Positions 7,307 through 16,078 are shown, counted from the first letter of the stretch. The stretch is DNA of 64,000 bases from an uncultured Dehalococcoidia bacterium (GCA_951812395.1 CATOSD010000001.1:2205108-2269107); one strand, 5' to 3'. Translations and numbers: made by a program. Notes: a model not told the origin generated them from the sequence alone.

Positions 7307-8857
7307 ATGAAACTAACAAGAGTACCGAAAGCGCTTGCGCTTATCGCCGCGATGCTCGCGGTGTTGGCGCTCGCCGCCGTCGTCGCCTGCGGCTCGTCAG
7401 AGCCGGCGGAGATCGACGAAGAACAGCTCAGCAGAATAGTCAGCCAGGCCGTGGCGGAGTCGCAGCCGGCGCCTCAACCGCAGGTGTCCAGCGATGACAT
7501 CCAGTCCATGATCAGCATGGCGATGGAGGGAATGTCTGAGTCCCAGGTCTCCGCGGACCAGATTCAGTCCATGGTGCAGAGTGCCGTCTCAGGCGCGGCC
7601 CAGGAGGGCGCGTCGCCCGAAGAGATTCAGAAGATGGTCGAGAGCGCTGTAATGGCCGCGACCGCCGACTCCGTGACCAGTGAGGACGTCCAGTCCGCGA
7701 TTTCTATGGCCGTGATGGAGGCCCAGGCGAACGCGGTGACCAGTGACGACGTGATGGCCGCCGTCGACTCCGCCGTCATGAGGGCAACCGAAGGGTCGCT
7801 CACCGCGGAAGACGTGAAGAGCATCCTCGACGAGGGCGCCCAGGACGCGCTGACGGAAGAACAGGTTGCCACGATAGTCATGAAGGCTCTGGAAGAGCGC
7901 GATATGATGATGATGATGGAGGAAAGAGAGACCATCGTCTTCTCCGACCTCAACTGGACCAGCGCTCAGGTGCAGAACCGCATCGCGCAGTACATCGTTG
8001 AGAAGGGTTACGGCTATCCGACGGACGTAGTGTTCGGCGCGACCCTGCCGCTCTTCAACGGCCTGAGGGCAGGCGACACACACGTAACCATGGAAATCTG
8101 GTTGCCAAACCAGGACGAGGCCTGGATGGAAGCCCAGGCACAGGGGCAGGTAGTCTCGGTTGGCGAGAGCCTTGGAAAGGACTGGCAGTCCGCTTTCGTG
8201 ATCCCTGCTTACCTGCAGGAACAGTATCCTGATCTGGACAGCGTGGATGACCTCAAAGAGGATCAGTACAAGATGCTGTTCGCATCCGCCGAGACCGGCG
8301 GCAAGGCGCGGTTGGTGTCTTGCGTGATCGGTTGGGCCTGCGAGACCGTTAACGCCGCCCAGATCACCGGTTACGGTCTGGACGACCACGTCCACGTCGT
8401 CAACCCCGGCGACGGTGCCGCCGCGAACGCGGACCTGTACGGCGCATACGAGAAGGAAGAGCCCTGGCTCGGGTATCAGTGGGGCACAAACGACCCGCCG
8501 CTGTTGCTCGACCTGGTTCGCCTCGAAGAGCCGGTGTACACTGACGAGTGCTGGTTCACGACCAAGGCGTGCGCATACGAGGACGCGACCATTCTGATCG
8601 CGGTTGGTCCGGACATCCTGTCCCGTGCGCCGGACGTAGTAGCGATGCTGCGCAACTGGGGCTTCGACATAGACCGGTACAAGAAGGTCGCGGCCTGGCA
8701 GAGCGAAAACTCGGAGGCCACGGTCAACGACGCCGCCCTGTGGTGGCTGAACGGCAACACCGACGTCTGGAGCGACTGGGTAACTCCGGAAGCGGAGACT
8801 GCAATCAGCGCCGCACTGAGTGCCAACGAGATTCCGGACGGCTGGCCGACCGAGTAG
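7307..8857 (+). CDS. proX: Glycine betaine/proline-type ABC transporter, lipoprotein receptor with repeat linker
   Basis: Extracellular substrate-binding lipoprotein, 516 residues. Signal peptide residues 1-27 end in AAVVAC, making Cys28 the lipidation site. Residues ~38-205 form about eight degenerate 20-22-residue repeats of the pattern (V/L)(T/S)-x-(E/D)-(D/E)-V/I-x-x-(I/V)-x-x-A-(V/M), predicted helical and acidic. The OpuAC ligand-binding domain follows (~208-510) with Trp residues able to build an aromatic cage (DLNW, EIWLPNQDEAW, WWLNGNTDVW). A normal ProX is about 300 residues, so the repeat spacer is an addition, probably lifting the receptor off the membrane or oligomerising it. It is the last gene of the operon. 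Confidence 0.9.
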   Translation: MKLTRVPKALALIAAMLAVLALAAVVACGSSEPAEIDEEQLSRIVSQAVAESQPAPQPQVSSDDIQSMISMAMEGMSESQVSADQIQSMVQSAVSGAAQEGASPEEIQKMVESAVMAATADSVTSEDVQSAISMAVMEAQANAVTSDDVMAAVDSAVMRATEGSLTAEDVKSILDEGAQDALTEEQVATIVMKALEERDMMMMMEERETIVFSDLNWTSAQVQNRIAQYIVEKGYGYPTDVVFGATLPLFNGLRAGDTHVTMEIWLPNQDEAWMEAQAQGQVVSVGESLGKDWQSAFVIPAYLQEQYPDLDSVDDLKEDQYKMLFASAETGGKARLVSCVIGWACETVNAAQITGYGLDDHVHVVNPGDGAAANADLYGAYEKEEPWLGYQWGTNDPPLLLDLVRLEEPVYTDECWFTTKACAYEDATILIAVGPDILSRAPDVVAMLRNWGFDIDRYKKVAAWQSENSEATVNDAALWWLNGNTDVWSDWVTPEAETAISAALSANEIPDGWPTE

Positions 8858-8906
8858 TTAACATTCACGCGGCGTGAGCCGCTAGAGTGGCCAGATAGGC
8901 CAATCG

Positions 8907-8941
8907 GGGCGGCCTCCTGCAAGGGGGGTCGCCCTCTTTTG
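8907..8941 (+). terminator. Rho-independent terminator of the betaine transporter operon
   Basis: An 11-bp GC-rich stem starts GGGCGGCCTCC at 8907 and closes with its partner ending GTCGCCC at 8934. It has two G-T wobbles and a 6-base loop, and is followed at once by TCTTTTG. It lies 50 bases after the receptor stop. Confidence 0.88.
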
Positions 8942-9104
8942 TGCCACTCGACAATCGGACTACGGGATAGATCTTACCCAATCGAGCCGGAGCGCCGGGC
9001 CAGGGGCCAGGTGGACTCTTCCTTGACACGCCCGCTGTGCCCGGTCATAGTTGGGCGCAGGCGCCACAGTGCGCCGGCCCCACCACCAAGCCAGGAGGCG
9101 AACG

Positions 9105-9425
9105 ATGTTCTACGAGCTCAGGCAGTATCGCACCAAGCCCGGCCAGCGCCAGAACTGGGTGGACTTCATGGAGGAGGTTATCATACCGTTCCAGGTGTCC
9201 AAGGGCATGGTCATAGCCGGCAGCTTTGTGGGCGAGGAAGAGGACGACCTGTACATCTGGATGCGCCGGTTCGACGACGAGGCTCAGCGGGAGCAGCTCT
9301 ACGAGGCCGTCTACGGTAGCGACGAGTGGACGAACGACATCGCGCCGAAGGTCGGCGAGTTGCTGGACCGCGACAAGATCGTCGTCACCCGCATAGAGCC
9401 TACGCCAAAGTCGGTCATCAGCTAG
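9105..9425 (+). CDS. NIPSNAP family protein
   Basis: A 106-residue ferredoxin-like (dimeric alpha-beta barrel) protein. It starts MFYELRQYRTKPGQRQNWVD, the usual NIPSNAP opening (an ExRxYxxxPG pattern), and continues with an F-x-V-x-K-G turn and a W-x-RRFDDEA segment typical of the family. AGGAGG is 7-8 bases before the ATG. Bacterial NIPSNAPs have no settled function; many sit beside catabolic genes. The next gene encodes an amidohydrolase, but 150 bases with a hairpin repeat lie between, so a functional link is uncertain. Confidence 0.85.
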   Translation: MFYELRQYRTKPGQRQNWVDFMEEVIIPFQVSKGMVIAGSFVGEEEDDLYIWMRRFDDEAQREQLYEAVYGSDEWTNDIAPKVGELLDRDKIVVTRIEPTPKSVIS

Positions 9426-9438
9426 GCGGGACAAAGAG

Positions 9439-9515
9439 CCCCTTCCCCCCGGTCTGTACACCGTTCGAAGGGGGAAGGTTGGTGCCTGCCCCGCACTCGA
9501 AACGGGGATGGTGGG
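9439..9515. repeat. Intergenic palindromic repeat cluster
   Basis: CCTTCCCCC (9441-9449) pairs with GGGGGAAGG (9470-9478) around an inner CGG/CCG pair. It is followed by a second block with CCCCGCACTCGAAACGGGG. The same two block types recur together near 47245-47330. Confidence 0.7.
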
Positions 9516-9575
9516 TGACGCCGCTTGCAGCGCATACCCCCGATTGCCGCTAGCACGGCACCACGGCGAGAGCAC

Positions 9576-11108
9576 ATGGCGCACCCCGCGCACAGCCCCA
9601 CAGCGCAGCCCGACCTGGTGCTGCGCAATGCCAACGTAGTCACCCTCGACGACTGGTTGCCCCGGGCCTCGGTGGTAGCGGTACGGTACGGGATGATAAC
9701 GTGGGTCGGCCGCGACGAGGACCTGGGTCGCACTGGTTGGCGCGCCGAACGAGTGGTGGACTGCGAGGGACGCACCCTCGTCCCCGGCTTCATCGACTCC
9801 CACATGCACCTGCTGGCCTACGCCGCCAGCCTGCGCGACGTTGATTGCGGGCCGGGCGCGGTCCGGTCCATCGCCGACATCCGCCGCGCCATCTCCGACC
9901 GCGCGCGGGGCGCGCCGGAGGGCGCGTGGTTGGTCGGGCGCGGCTACGACGACTCGGCCCTTCTGGAGCGTCGCCATCCCACCCGCCACGACCTGGACGC
10001 CGCGACATCTCTCCCCGTCAGGCTGGCCCACAGCTCCGGGCACGCCTGCGTGCTCAACAGCGCGGCGCTCGCTATGGTCGGCATCGGCGCGGAAACCCCC
10101 GACCCGGTGGATGGCGTAATCGAGCGCGACGATTCCGGCGAGCCCACCGGCCTGCTGCTGGAGATGGACGCCTATCTCGACGGCCGCATTCCGCGGCGAA
10201 CACGCGCCGATTTCGAGGCCGGCGTCAGGCAGGCGGGCGAACGGCTGTCGGCGCTGGGCGTGACCACGGTGGTGGACGCCACGCCTACGAACTCGGTCGA
10301 GCGCTGGGAGACGTTCGCGAGGCTGAGGCTCAGCGGCGTGCCGCTCCCCAGGATCACTATGATGGCTGGCTACGACCACCTGGATGACTTCATCGATGCG
10401 GGCATGGGCTACGGCTTTGGTGACGAACATCTACGCCTCGGCCACGTGAAGATTATGCTGACGGCGACAACAGGCGCGCTCCATCCGCAGCCGGATGAGC
10501 TGACCGCCATGGTGGCGCGGGCGCACGCGGAGGGCTTTTCCGCGGCAATCCACGCCGTGGAGGCCGAGGCGGTGGAGGCGGCGGCGCGATCCATCGCGGA
10601 GGCGCGTCGCGTGCGCCCGATCGCGTTCGCCGACCGCATCGAGCACTGCTCCGAGTGCCCGCCGGACGTGCTGCGGCAGGTGCGGCGTGCCGGAGTGGCG
10701 GTTTCCACCCAGCCGGCGTTTGTGCACCACCGCGGTGACAGGTATCTTGCAGGGGCGCCGGAGGACGTTCAGCCGTGGCTGTACGCGATGCGCTCGCTGC
10801 TGGACGCCGGCGTGCCAACCGCTGCGGGATCCGACGCGCCCGTTGTCGAGCCCAACCCAATGGTTGGCGTAGCCGCGGCTGTGACCCGGGCGTCCCGCAA
10901 CGGACGACTCGTCGCGCCGGGCCAGGCAGTGACGCCGATGGAGGCACTGCGGGCGTACACGCTGGGGGCAGCGCGTGTGTCTGGTCTGGGCGACTTAACG
11001 GGGTCGATTGAGGTGGGAAAGCTGGCGGACTTCGCGCTGCTGGACGCCGATCCGACTGCAGTGGCCGCGGAGGACATACGCCGCATCAGGGCGGCGGTGG
11101 TGTTGTAG
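9576..11108 (+). CDS. Amidohydrolase family 3 protein (YtcJ-like metal-dependent hydrolase)
   Basis: A 510-residue amidohydrolase-superfamily enzyme. It has the N-terminal beta-sandwich strand PDLVLRNANVVTLD, then the metal-binding strand 1 motif GFIDSHMHL, strand 5-6 histidines in AAIHAVEAEA and IEHCSECP, and the strand 8 Asp in AAGSDAPV, closing with the sandwich strand GKLADFALLDADP. This arrangement is that of the Amidohydro_3 (YtcJ) group, which hydrolyses exocyclic C-N bonds. Natural substrates are mostly unknown, so none is assigned. The ATG at 9576 is preferred over a TTG at 9525 in repeat DNA. It is convergent with the polyprenyl synthase gene. Confidence 0.85.
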   Translation: MAHPAHSPTAQPDLVLRNANVVTLDDWLPRASVVAVRYGMITWVGRDEDLGRTGWRAERVVDCEGRTLVPGFIDSHMHLLAYAASLRDVDCGPGAVRSIADIRRAISDRARGAPEGAWLVGRGYDDSALLERRHPTRHDLDAATSLPVRLAHSSGHACVLNSAALAMVGIGAETPDPVDGVIERDDSGEPTGLLLEMDAYLDGRIPRRTRADFEAGVRQAGERLSALGVTTVVDATPTNSVERWETFARLRLSGVPLPRITMMAGYDHLDDFIDAGMGYGFGDEHLRLGHVKIMLTATTGALHPQPDELTAMVARAHAEGFSAAIHAVEAEAVEAAARSIAEARRVRPIAFADRIEHCSECPPDVLRQVRRAGVAVSTQPAFVHHRGDRYLAGAPEDVQPWLYAMRSLLDAGVPTAAGSDAPVVEPNPMVGVAAAVTRASRNGRLVAPGQAVTPMEALRAYTLGAARVSGLGDLTGSIEVGKLADFALLDADPTAVAAEDIRRIRAAVVL

Positions 11109-11115
11109 GTGTCGC

Positions 11116-12084
11116 CTACGCGCGCATGGCGTTGACGTAGGCGACCAGCTCTTCGAGGGAGGCGCGGGCTGGGGTGTCGGGGAGGGCGTCGAGTTGGCGG
11201 CGGGCGGCCCGGCAGTAGTCGGATGCCACGGCGTATGACTCCTCGATGGCGCTGGATCCCAGGATGAACTCCACGGCCAGGCTGAGGCTGCTGGCGTCTT
11301 CCGGGCTGTCGAACAGCGCCAGGATCGGGTTGGCCTCGGACTGCTGCCGAAGCGCGATGATTACGGGCAGGGTGATGGTGCCGTGGGACAGGTCGTTGCC
11401 GACCGGCTTGCCGACGTCTTCCTCGGATGCCTCGAAGTCCAGGATGTCGTCCATAATCTGGAACGCCATGCCCAGGTTGTAGCCGTACTCCTTCAGCGCG
11501 GCGACCTGCTTTTCGGGCGCGCCGCTGAGGATGGCCCCCGACTGGCAGGCGGTGGTGAACAGAGACGCTGTCTTGTTGTAGATGCGCTCCAGGTACTGCT
11601 CCATCGTCTGGGCGCCGTTGTAGGCCTCCGACATCTCCTGGAGCTCGCCCGTGGAAAGCTCCATGATCGTTTCGGAGAAGCGGCGAATCACGCGAATGTC
11701 GCCGGTGTCGCAGACGTAGGTGGCGGACTTGGCGAAGATGTAATCGCCGGCGAGAACGGCGGCATTGCGGCCCCACAGGCTGTTGAGGGTGGCCCTGCCG
11801 CGCCGCACGCTGGAGCTGTCCACGGTATCGTCGTGGACGAGGGAGGCGATGTGCAGCGCCTCGACCGCGGTCGCCATGATTTCCGTAACGCGGTGGTCGT
11901 GGTCGTGGAACGAGGACGACAGCAGCGTGAGCGCAGGGCGCGTCCGCTTGCCGACGGTGTCGAAGACGTGGGAGAGAAGCTTGGCAAGAAAGTCGGAACG
12001 TATCTCCGGCATCGCTTTGAGGCTGTGCTCCACGCGGGCCAGTCGCTCTTCGATGGGCGCGTAGATGGTGGTCGCTACTTGCAA
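11116..12084 (-). CDS. Trans-polyprenyl diphosphate synthase (heptaprenyl/octaprenyl type)
   Basis: Class I isoprenyl diphosphate synthase, 322 residues, which extends FPP/GGPP with IPP to make the quinone side chain. The first Asp-rich motif is DDTVD (residues 85-89), followed by RRGRATLN; the second is DDILD (212-216), followed by GKPVGNDLSHGTITLP. The context resembles HepT/IspB long-chain synthases. The start is TTG with only a weak GGAAAG upstream. It is the third gene of a minus-strand run rsmI-metG-synthase, 26 bases after metG. Chain length cannot be fixed by eye. Confidence 0.88.
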   Translation of the reverse strand: MQVATTIYAPIEERLARVEHSLKAMPEIRSDFLAKLLSHVFDTVGKRTRPALTLLSSSFHDHDHRVTEIMATAVEALHIASLVHDDTVDSSSVRRGRATLNSLWGRNAAVLAGDYIFAKSATYVCDTGDIRVIRRFSETIMELSTGELQEMSEAYNGAQTMEQYLERIYNKTASLFTTACQSGAILSGAPEKQVAALKEYGYNLGMAFQIMDDILDFEASEEDVGKPVGNDLSHGTITLPVIIALRQQSEANPILALFDSPEDASSLSLAVEFILGSSAIEESYAVASDYCRAARRQLDALPDTPARASLEELVAYVNAMRA

Positions 12085-12109
12085 ATGTCTGCTTTCCGGC
12101 GGTGGCGGC

Positions 12110-13777
12110 TCACGCGCCTAGCCGCTGCGCCTCGGACTCCACCACGGCCTCGTCGAGCTTGGCGAACAGCGGCTCGGGACTGCTGATTCGCCTCCCAGGC
12201 ACCGTCGCCGTGGGGTCCCACGCCCAGCCGGCCTCAGTCACCCTGCCCTCAAATCCGAGCATGGTGTGCAGGCGCTCTGAGCTGAACGGTATGAAGGGAT
12301 AGAGCAGCGTCTTGAGGCAGTCTATGACGGCGAGGCCCGTCCAAAGCGCCGCGCCGGCTTTCGCCTTGTCCTCGCGGACGCTGCGCCAGGGGGCGGCCTG
12401 TTCGAGGTAACGGTTTGCCGCCTGGGCCAGTCCCATGGCGGTGTTGAGGGCGAGCCTGAGGCGCACGGCTTCGAGACTGGCAGAACACTGGGCGAACCGT
12501 TCGCGGGCCTCGTCCAGCAGCGCCTCGCTGGCTTCGTCGAGTTGCCCGGGATCGGGCGCCACGCCGTCGAAGTTGCGGTTCACCATAGTCAGCACGCGGT
12601 GGACGAGGTTGCCGTAAGTGGCGACCAGTTCGTCGTTATTGCGTCTCACGTACTCCCGCCACGAAAAGTCCGAGTCGCTAGTCTCCGGCATTCCTGCCGC
12701 TATCACGTAGCGGAGCGGGTCGGGGTCGTAGCGGTCCAGGTACTCCGGGAGCCAGATGGCCCAGTTGCGGCTCGTGGAGAGCTTGAAGCCTTCCAGGTTC
12801 ATGTACTCGTTGGCGGGTACATCGTAGGGCAGGTTCAGCCCGCCGTAGCCCAGGAGCAGCGCGGGCCAGATTATCGTGTGGAACGGTATGTTGTCCTTGC
12901 CCATGAAGTAGTACGAACGCCCGTCGCTTTTCCAGAAGTCCTCCCAGCGGTCCGGCTCGCCGCGATTCTTCGCCCACTCTATGGACGCCGACAGGTAGCC
13001 GATGACCGCCTCGAACCAGACGTAGATGCGCTTGCCGTCGTAGCCGTCCAGTGGCAGGGGCACGCCCCAGTCGATGTCACGGGTGATGGCGCGGTCTCGG
13101 AGGCCGCCCTCGAGGAACGAGATGGTGAAGTTTTTGACGTTCGACTTCCAGTGTTCCTGCTTGCGCGCCCACTCCAGGAGCGTGTCCTCGAAGGCGGTCA
13201 GCCGGATGAAGAAGTGCTCCGTATCAGAGAATTCCGGGGTGGCGCCGCAGATGCGGCAGGTGATGCCCTTCAGGTCGCGCGGGTCCAGCGTGCGGCCGCA
13301 GTTGTCGCACTGGTCGCCGCGAGCGCCGTCGTAGGCGCAGTGCGGGCACTCGCCCTCGACGTAGCGGTCGGCAAGGAAGCGATTGTCCGTGCCGCAGTAG
13401 GGCATCTCCATCGTGCTTTTGTAGATGTGGCCCTTGTCGTGCAGCCGGGAGAAGATGTCCTGCGCGACCTGCTGGTGGTTCTCGGTGTGGGTCGTGGTGA
13501 ACAGATCGAAAGTTATGCCGAGCCGCCCCCAGTTGTCGAGGAACTCGGCCTGGTACTCCGTGTAGACCTGCTCGGGGGTCACGCCGCGCTGCTCGGCGGT
13601 GAGCGTTACGGGGGTACCGTGCGCGTCGCTCCCGGACACCATGAGCACGTCGCTGCCCTTCATGCGATGGTAGCGCGCGAAGATGTCGGCGGGAAGGTAG
13701 GCGCCTGCCACCTGGCCTATGTGGATTGAGCCGTTTGCGTAGGGCCACGCGACGGCCACCAGAATGCGCTCGGTCAT
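12110..13777 (-). CDS. metG: Methionyl-tRNA synthetase
   Basis: Class I aminoacyl-tRNA synthetase, 555 residues. The HIGH motif is HIGQ at residues 19-22 (after VAVAWPYANGS). A zinc-knuckle insert with CPHC, CDNC and CRIC pairs lies at about 130-170. The KMSKS loop is FKLSTS near residue 328. The anticodon-binding helical domain follows and there is no C-terminal EMAP/tRNA-binding domain, as in many short MetRS. The start MTERILVAV matches the family; longer upstream readings enter non-coding sequence. It sits between rsmI and a polyprenyl synthase. MetS and rsmI also neighbour each other in Bacillus. Confidence 0.95.
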   Translation of the reverse strand: MTERILVAVAWPYANGSIHIGQVAGAYLPADIFARYHRMKGSDVLMVSGSDAHGTPVTLTAEQRGVTPEQVYTEYQAEFLDNWGRLGITFDLFTTTHTENHQQVAQDIFSRLHDKGHIYKSTMEMPYCGTDNRFLADRYVEGECPHCAYDGARGDQCDNCGRTLDPRDLKGITCRICGATPEFSDTEHFFIRLTAFEDTLLEWARKQEHWKSNVKNFTISFLEGGLRDRAITRDIDWGVPLPLDGYDGKRIYVWFEAVIGYLSASIEWAKNRGEPDRWEDFWKSDGRSYYFMGKDNIPFHTIIWPALLLGYGGLNLPYDVPANEYMNLEGFKLSTSRNWAIWLPEYLDRYDPDPLRYVIAAGMPETSDSDFSWREYVRRNNDELVATYGNLVHRVLTMVNRNFDGVAPDPGQLDEASEALLDEARERFAQCSASLEAVRLRLALNTAMGLAQAANRYLEQAAPWRSVREDKAKAGAALWTGLAVIDCLKTLLYPFIPFSSERLHTMLGFEGRVTEAGWAWDPTATVPGRRISSPEPLFAKLDEAVVESEAQRLGA

Positions 13778-13829
13778 GGGAGTCCTTGCGGCTGGATTTC
13801 GATTGCTAATGTTATCACAAACGCCCGTC

Positions 13830-14654
13830 CTATTGGCCGGATTCGAGCCAGAGCCTGTAGGCGGCGCTGCGGCTGATGCCGCAATCCGCCGCGGCGCGCG
13901 TCGTTGCATCCCGTGCGCTGGCGCCCTCGGCCCGCAACCGGGACAGCAGGCGCCGCGCCGCCGCCTCGCGCTCCGTGGCGTCCGCGTCGCATTCCGGAGC
14001 GCCGTCTATGACCAGCGTGAACTCGCCGCGGGGCTCGACGAAGTGGGCGACCGCCTCGGAGAGCGTGCCCCTGAACGTCTCCTCGTGAAGCTTCGTCAGC
14101 TCCCGGCACACGGCTGCGCGCCGGTCGCCTAGCGTGTCCAGCGCGTCCTGTAGCGCGGCCCGCAACCGGTGCGGCGTCTCGAATGCCACGAGGGGCGACG
14201 GATGTTGGGCCAGGGAGCCGAGCAGCCGCCTGCGGTCCGTGGCGCGGCGCGGCAGAAAGCCGATGTGGGTAAACGTTGGCGCGGCTATGCCGGACACGGC
14301 CACGGCGGCCGTCACCGCCGACGCGCCAGGGACGACGACGACAGACGCGCCCGCGGCGGCCGCCTCGCGCGCAACTTCCTGGCCGGGGTCGTTGACGCTG
14401 GGCATACCGGCGTCAGTGACAAGGGCCACGTCGCCCTCGCGGAGGGCGTCCAGTACGGCACGCAGCCGGCCCGGCCCGCTGTGCTCGTGGTAGCTGACGA
14501 GGCGCGTGTCGATTTCGTAGCGGGCCAGCAGCCTGCGGGTGACGCGCGTGTCCTCCGCCGCGATCAGATCCACCTCGCGCAGCGTCTTGAGCGCCCGCAG
14601 CGTGATGTCCTCGAGGTTGCCTATAGGGGTTCCGACGATGTACAGGGTTCGCAT
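13830..14654 (-). CDS. rsmI: 16S rRNA (cytidine1402-2'-O)-methyltransferase
   Basis: SAM-dependent tetrapyrrole-methylase-fold enzyme of 274 residues that 2'-O-methylates C1402 of 16S rRNA in the decoding centre. It begins MRTLYIVGTPIGNLEDIT and has AEDTR, SYHEH, VTDAGMPSVNDPG and VVVPGASAV, all hallmark RsmI motifs, then FLPRRATDRR and FETPHRL. The C-terminal ~40 residues form a helix-turn-helix-like tail ending WLESGQ. GGAG is 10 bases upstream of this ATG; the upstream open frame has no family similarity and crosses a repeat. First gene of the rsmI-metG-polyprenyl synthase run. Confidence 0.95.
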   Translation of the reverse strand: MRTLYIVGTPIGNLEDITLRALKTLREVDLIAAEDTRVTRRLLARYEIDTRLVSYHEHSGPGRLRAVLDALREGDVALVTDAGMPSVNDPGQEVAREAAAAGASVVVVPGASAVTAAVAVSGIAAPTFTHIGFLPRRATDRRRLLGSLAQHPSPLVAFETPHRLRAALQDALDTLGDRRAAVCRELTKLHEETFRGTLSEAVAHFVEPRGEFTLVIDGAPECDADATEREAAARRLLSRLRAEGASARDATTRAAADCGISRSAAYRLWLESGQ

Positions 14655-14768
14655 GGGGCGCAATCTCCAAGTGTTCCGTGTCGCCAGCCCGAATTGTGGG
14701 ACACGCGACGCGATTGGGCAAGCTTTCGAGGTGAAGGAGGCGACGCACCCCGATCGCCGTGTCGACCA

Positions 14769-14802
14769 CGTGGCAGGCTCTTCCCCCATCGAGGGGGAAG
14801 GA
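14769..14802. repeat. Intergenic palindromic repeat
   Basis: CTTCCCCC-ATCGA-GGGGGAAG (14780-14800), preceded by GGCAGGCT. The same composite appears at 28427-28455. Confidence 0.7.
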
Positions 14803-14811
14803 AGCTTGAGG

Positions 14812-15102
14812 TCAGCCGTCGTGAAGCCAGGGGAAGATGCTTTCCGTGAGGAAGCCGCGTTCGGGCTTTTCGCCGCGTGATTTGCAGTGTTGGAGGTACT
14901 CGATGCCGAGATCATGGTTGGGCAGGAAGGCGTCGGTGGGCCAGAGGTAGCGGACGAAGTCCTCGACCTCGGTGTCCGAGCGGGAGAAGTCGCCCCATTG
15001 GCGCATAACAGCGTAGCCGAATTTGTAGGCGGCAATCTGCACGCGTTCTGGGGCGAATCTTCTCCTGAGGTGGAAGACCATGCAGTCTCTTGAGGGAGTC
15101 AT
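14812..15102 (-). CDS. Small hypothetical protein coupled to a phage-like gene
   Basis: A 96-residue protein rich in aromatic residues (YKFGYAVMRQWGDF, VRYLWPTDAFLPNH) and ending FPWLHDG. I do not recognise the family. Its ATG overlaps the stop of the upstream helix-turn-helix protein in an ATGA arrangement, so the two are translationally coupled. That coupling, rather than similarity, is the main evidence that it is expressed. With the partner it may be the remnant of a prophage or integrated element. Confidence 0.5.
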   Translation of the reverse strand: MTPSRDCMVFHLRRRFAPERVQIAAYKFGYAVMRQWGDFSRSDTEVEDFVRYLWPTDAFLPNHDLGIEYLQHCKSRGEKPERGFLTESIFPWLHDG

Positions 15103-15485
15103 TCCGGGTCTTCGTGAAGTCTTGCGGCGTCGACGAGGTTTTCGACGCGGCTGTGGAGGGTGTGGTCGCGTTGGGCGTTATGGGCTTGGTCCAGGACGAA
15201 GCGGGCGGCCGCGAGGCGGACTCTCACTCTGTCGTCGTCGAGGACGGCGGCGGCCTTGTAGGACATGGCCTGGAGCTGGGCCTGGGAGAATTGCATGGTC
15301 TCCTTGCGGAGCCATTCGAGACATTCGCGGAAGTTTCGGTCCTGGAGCCAGCGGTAGAGGATGTTGCGACCGACGCCGGCGTGGCGCGCCTGGGCAGAGA
15401 GCGAGCCTGGCCTTAGCAGGTGAGGGAGGGCCGCGAGCTGTCTTTGGGTCAGGTCTTCAGCGAAATGTGTTCCGTTTTGTTCCAT
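15099..15485 (-). CDS. Helix-turn-helix protein resembling phage small terminase/transposase HTH proteins
   Basis: A 128-residue protein. LTQRQLAALPHLL, then a helix-turn-helix AQARHAGVGRNILYRWLQD, then long helices FRECLEWLRKETMQ and RVRLAAARFVLDQA match the layout of phBC6A51-type phage/transposon HTH proteins: DNA-binding head followed by a helical oligomerisation tail. GAGGTGG lies 7 bases before this ATG; starts further up (15500, 15581) lack one. It overlaps the next small gene by ATGA. No large terminase, integrase or capsid gene is near, so it is probably an isolated remnant or has been adopted as a regulator. Confidence 0.55.
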   Translation of the reverse strand: MEQNGTHFAEDLTQRQLAALPHLLRPGSLSAQARHAGVGRNILYRWLQDRNFRECLEWLRKETMQFSQAQLQAMSYKAAAVLDDDRVRVRLAAARFVLDQAHNAQRDHTLHSRVENLVDAARLHEDPE

Positions 15486-15709
15486 TCTGTTCCACCTCAT
15501 AGCTGTGAATGCTGTTGGAGCGGGCCCGCCGGGGTCGCCTCTGGGCACGGACACGGGAGCGGAAGCCGCAAGGGGTGGCAAGAATGGGACAGGTGGGCGG
15601 GAGGGCCCGGCTGCCGTGCCCGCGGGTGGCGGATGGCGGGGTCGGTCCCTCGATGCGGGGAGTGTAGCACGGGTGTGCGGGCGGGGTCAAGGGGGGTGGG
15701 AAATCGGGG

Positions 15710-15834
15710 CTGTCTCAGATTACAAGGAGCGCAAGAAATCGTCTTTCCCGAGCCCTCATTCGTCTTTCCCGCGAAAGCGGGAATCCAGGGGGGCCGGGAC
15801 CTCCGTGTAGAGTCTGCCTAGTAATCTGACACAG
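15710..15834. mobile_element. MITE-like element with imperfect terminal inverted repeats
   Basis: CTGTCTCAGATTAC (15710-15723) and GTAATCTGACACAG (15821-15834) are inverted copies with one mismatch. Between them lies the hairpin CCCGCGAAAGCGGG (around 15766-15780), a dispersed-repeat type. A third partial copy, GATCTGAGACAGGCTC, is at 15973-15988. No coding capacity. The rest of 15486-16046 holds no gene I can support. Confidence 0.45.
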
Positions 15835-16043
15835 GCTCTGGGAAATCAGCGAGGCACCCACAAGGGGGCCCTACGGGTGGACTTCTGGACACGGGCCGCT
15901 GAGAGGATGACATGTTGGTTGGTGACGCAACTCCTGCCATGGACTGGCGAGTTGAAACATCTTCTGCACATTGATCTGAGACAGGCTCGTATGTATCTGC
16001 TGACTGTTTTGTGCACTCATTCGGCAAGGTGGGAAATGAAAAA

Positions 16044-16052
16044 TGCTATAAT
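16044..16052 (+). promoter_or_regulatory. Extended -10 promoter for the lipoprotein pseudogene
   Basis: TGC directly followed by a perfect TATAAT (16047-16052), an extended -10. There is no good -35. It lies 27 bases before the TTG start of the broken lipoprotein gene. Confidence 0.45.
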
Positions 16053-16078
16053 CCCACTTCTATGCAGGAGCCAGGAAC

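Noticed and set aside
13777-13909. 44-residue N-terminal extension of MetG
   Set aside because: Not conserved in the family and overlaps the rsmI end; MTERILVAVAWPYANG is the proper start.
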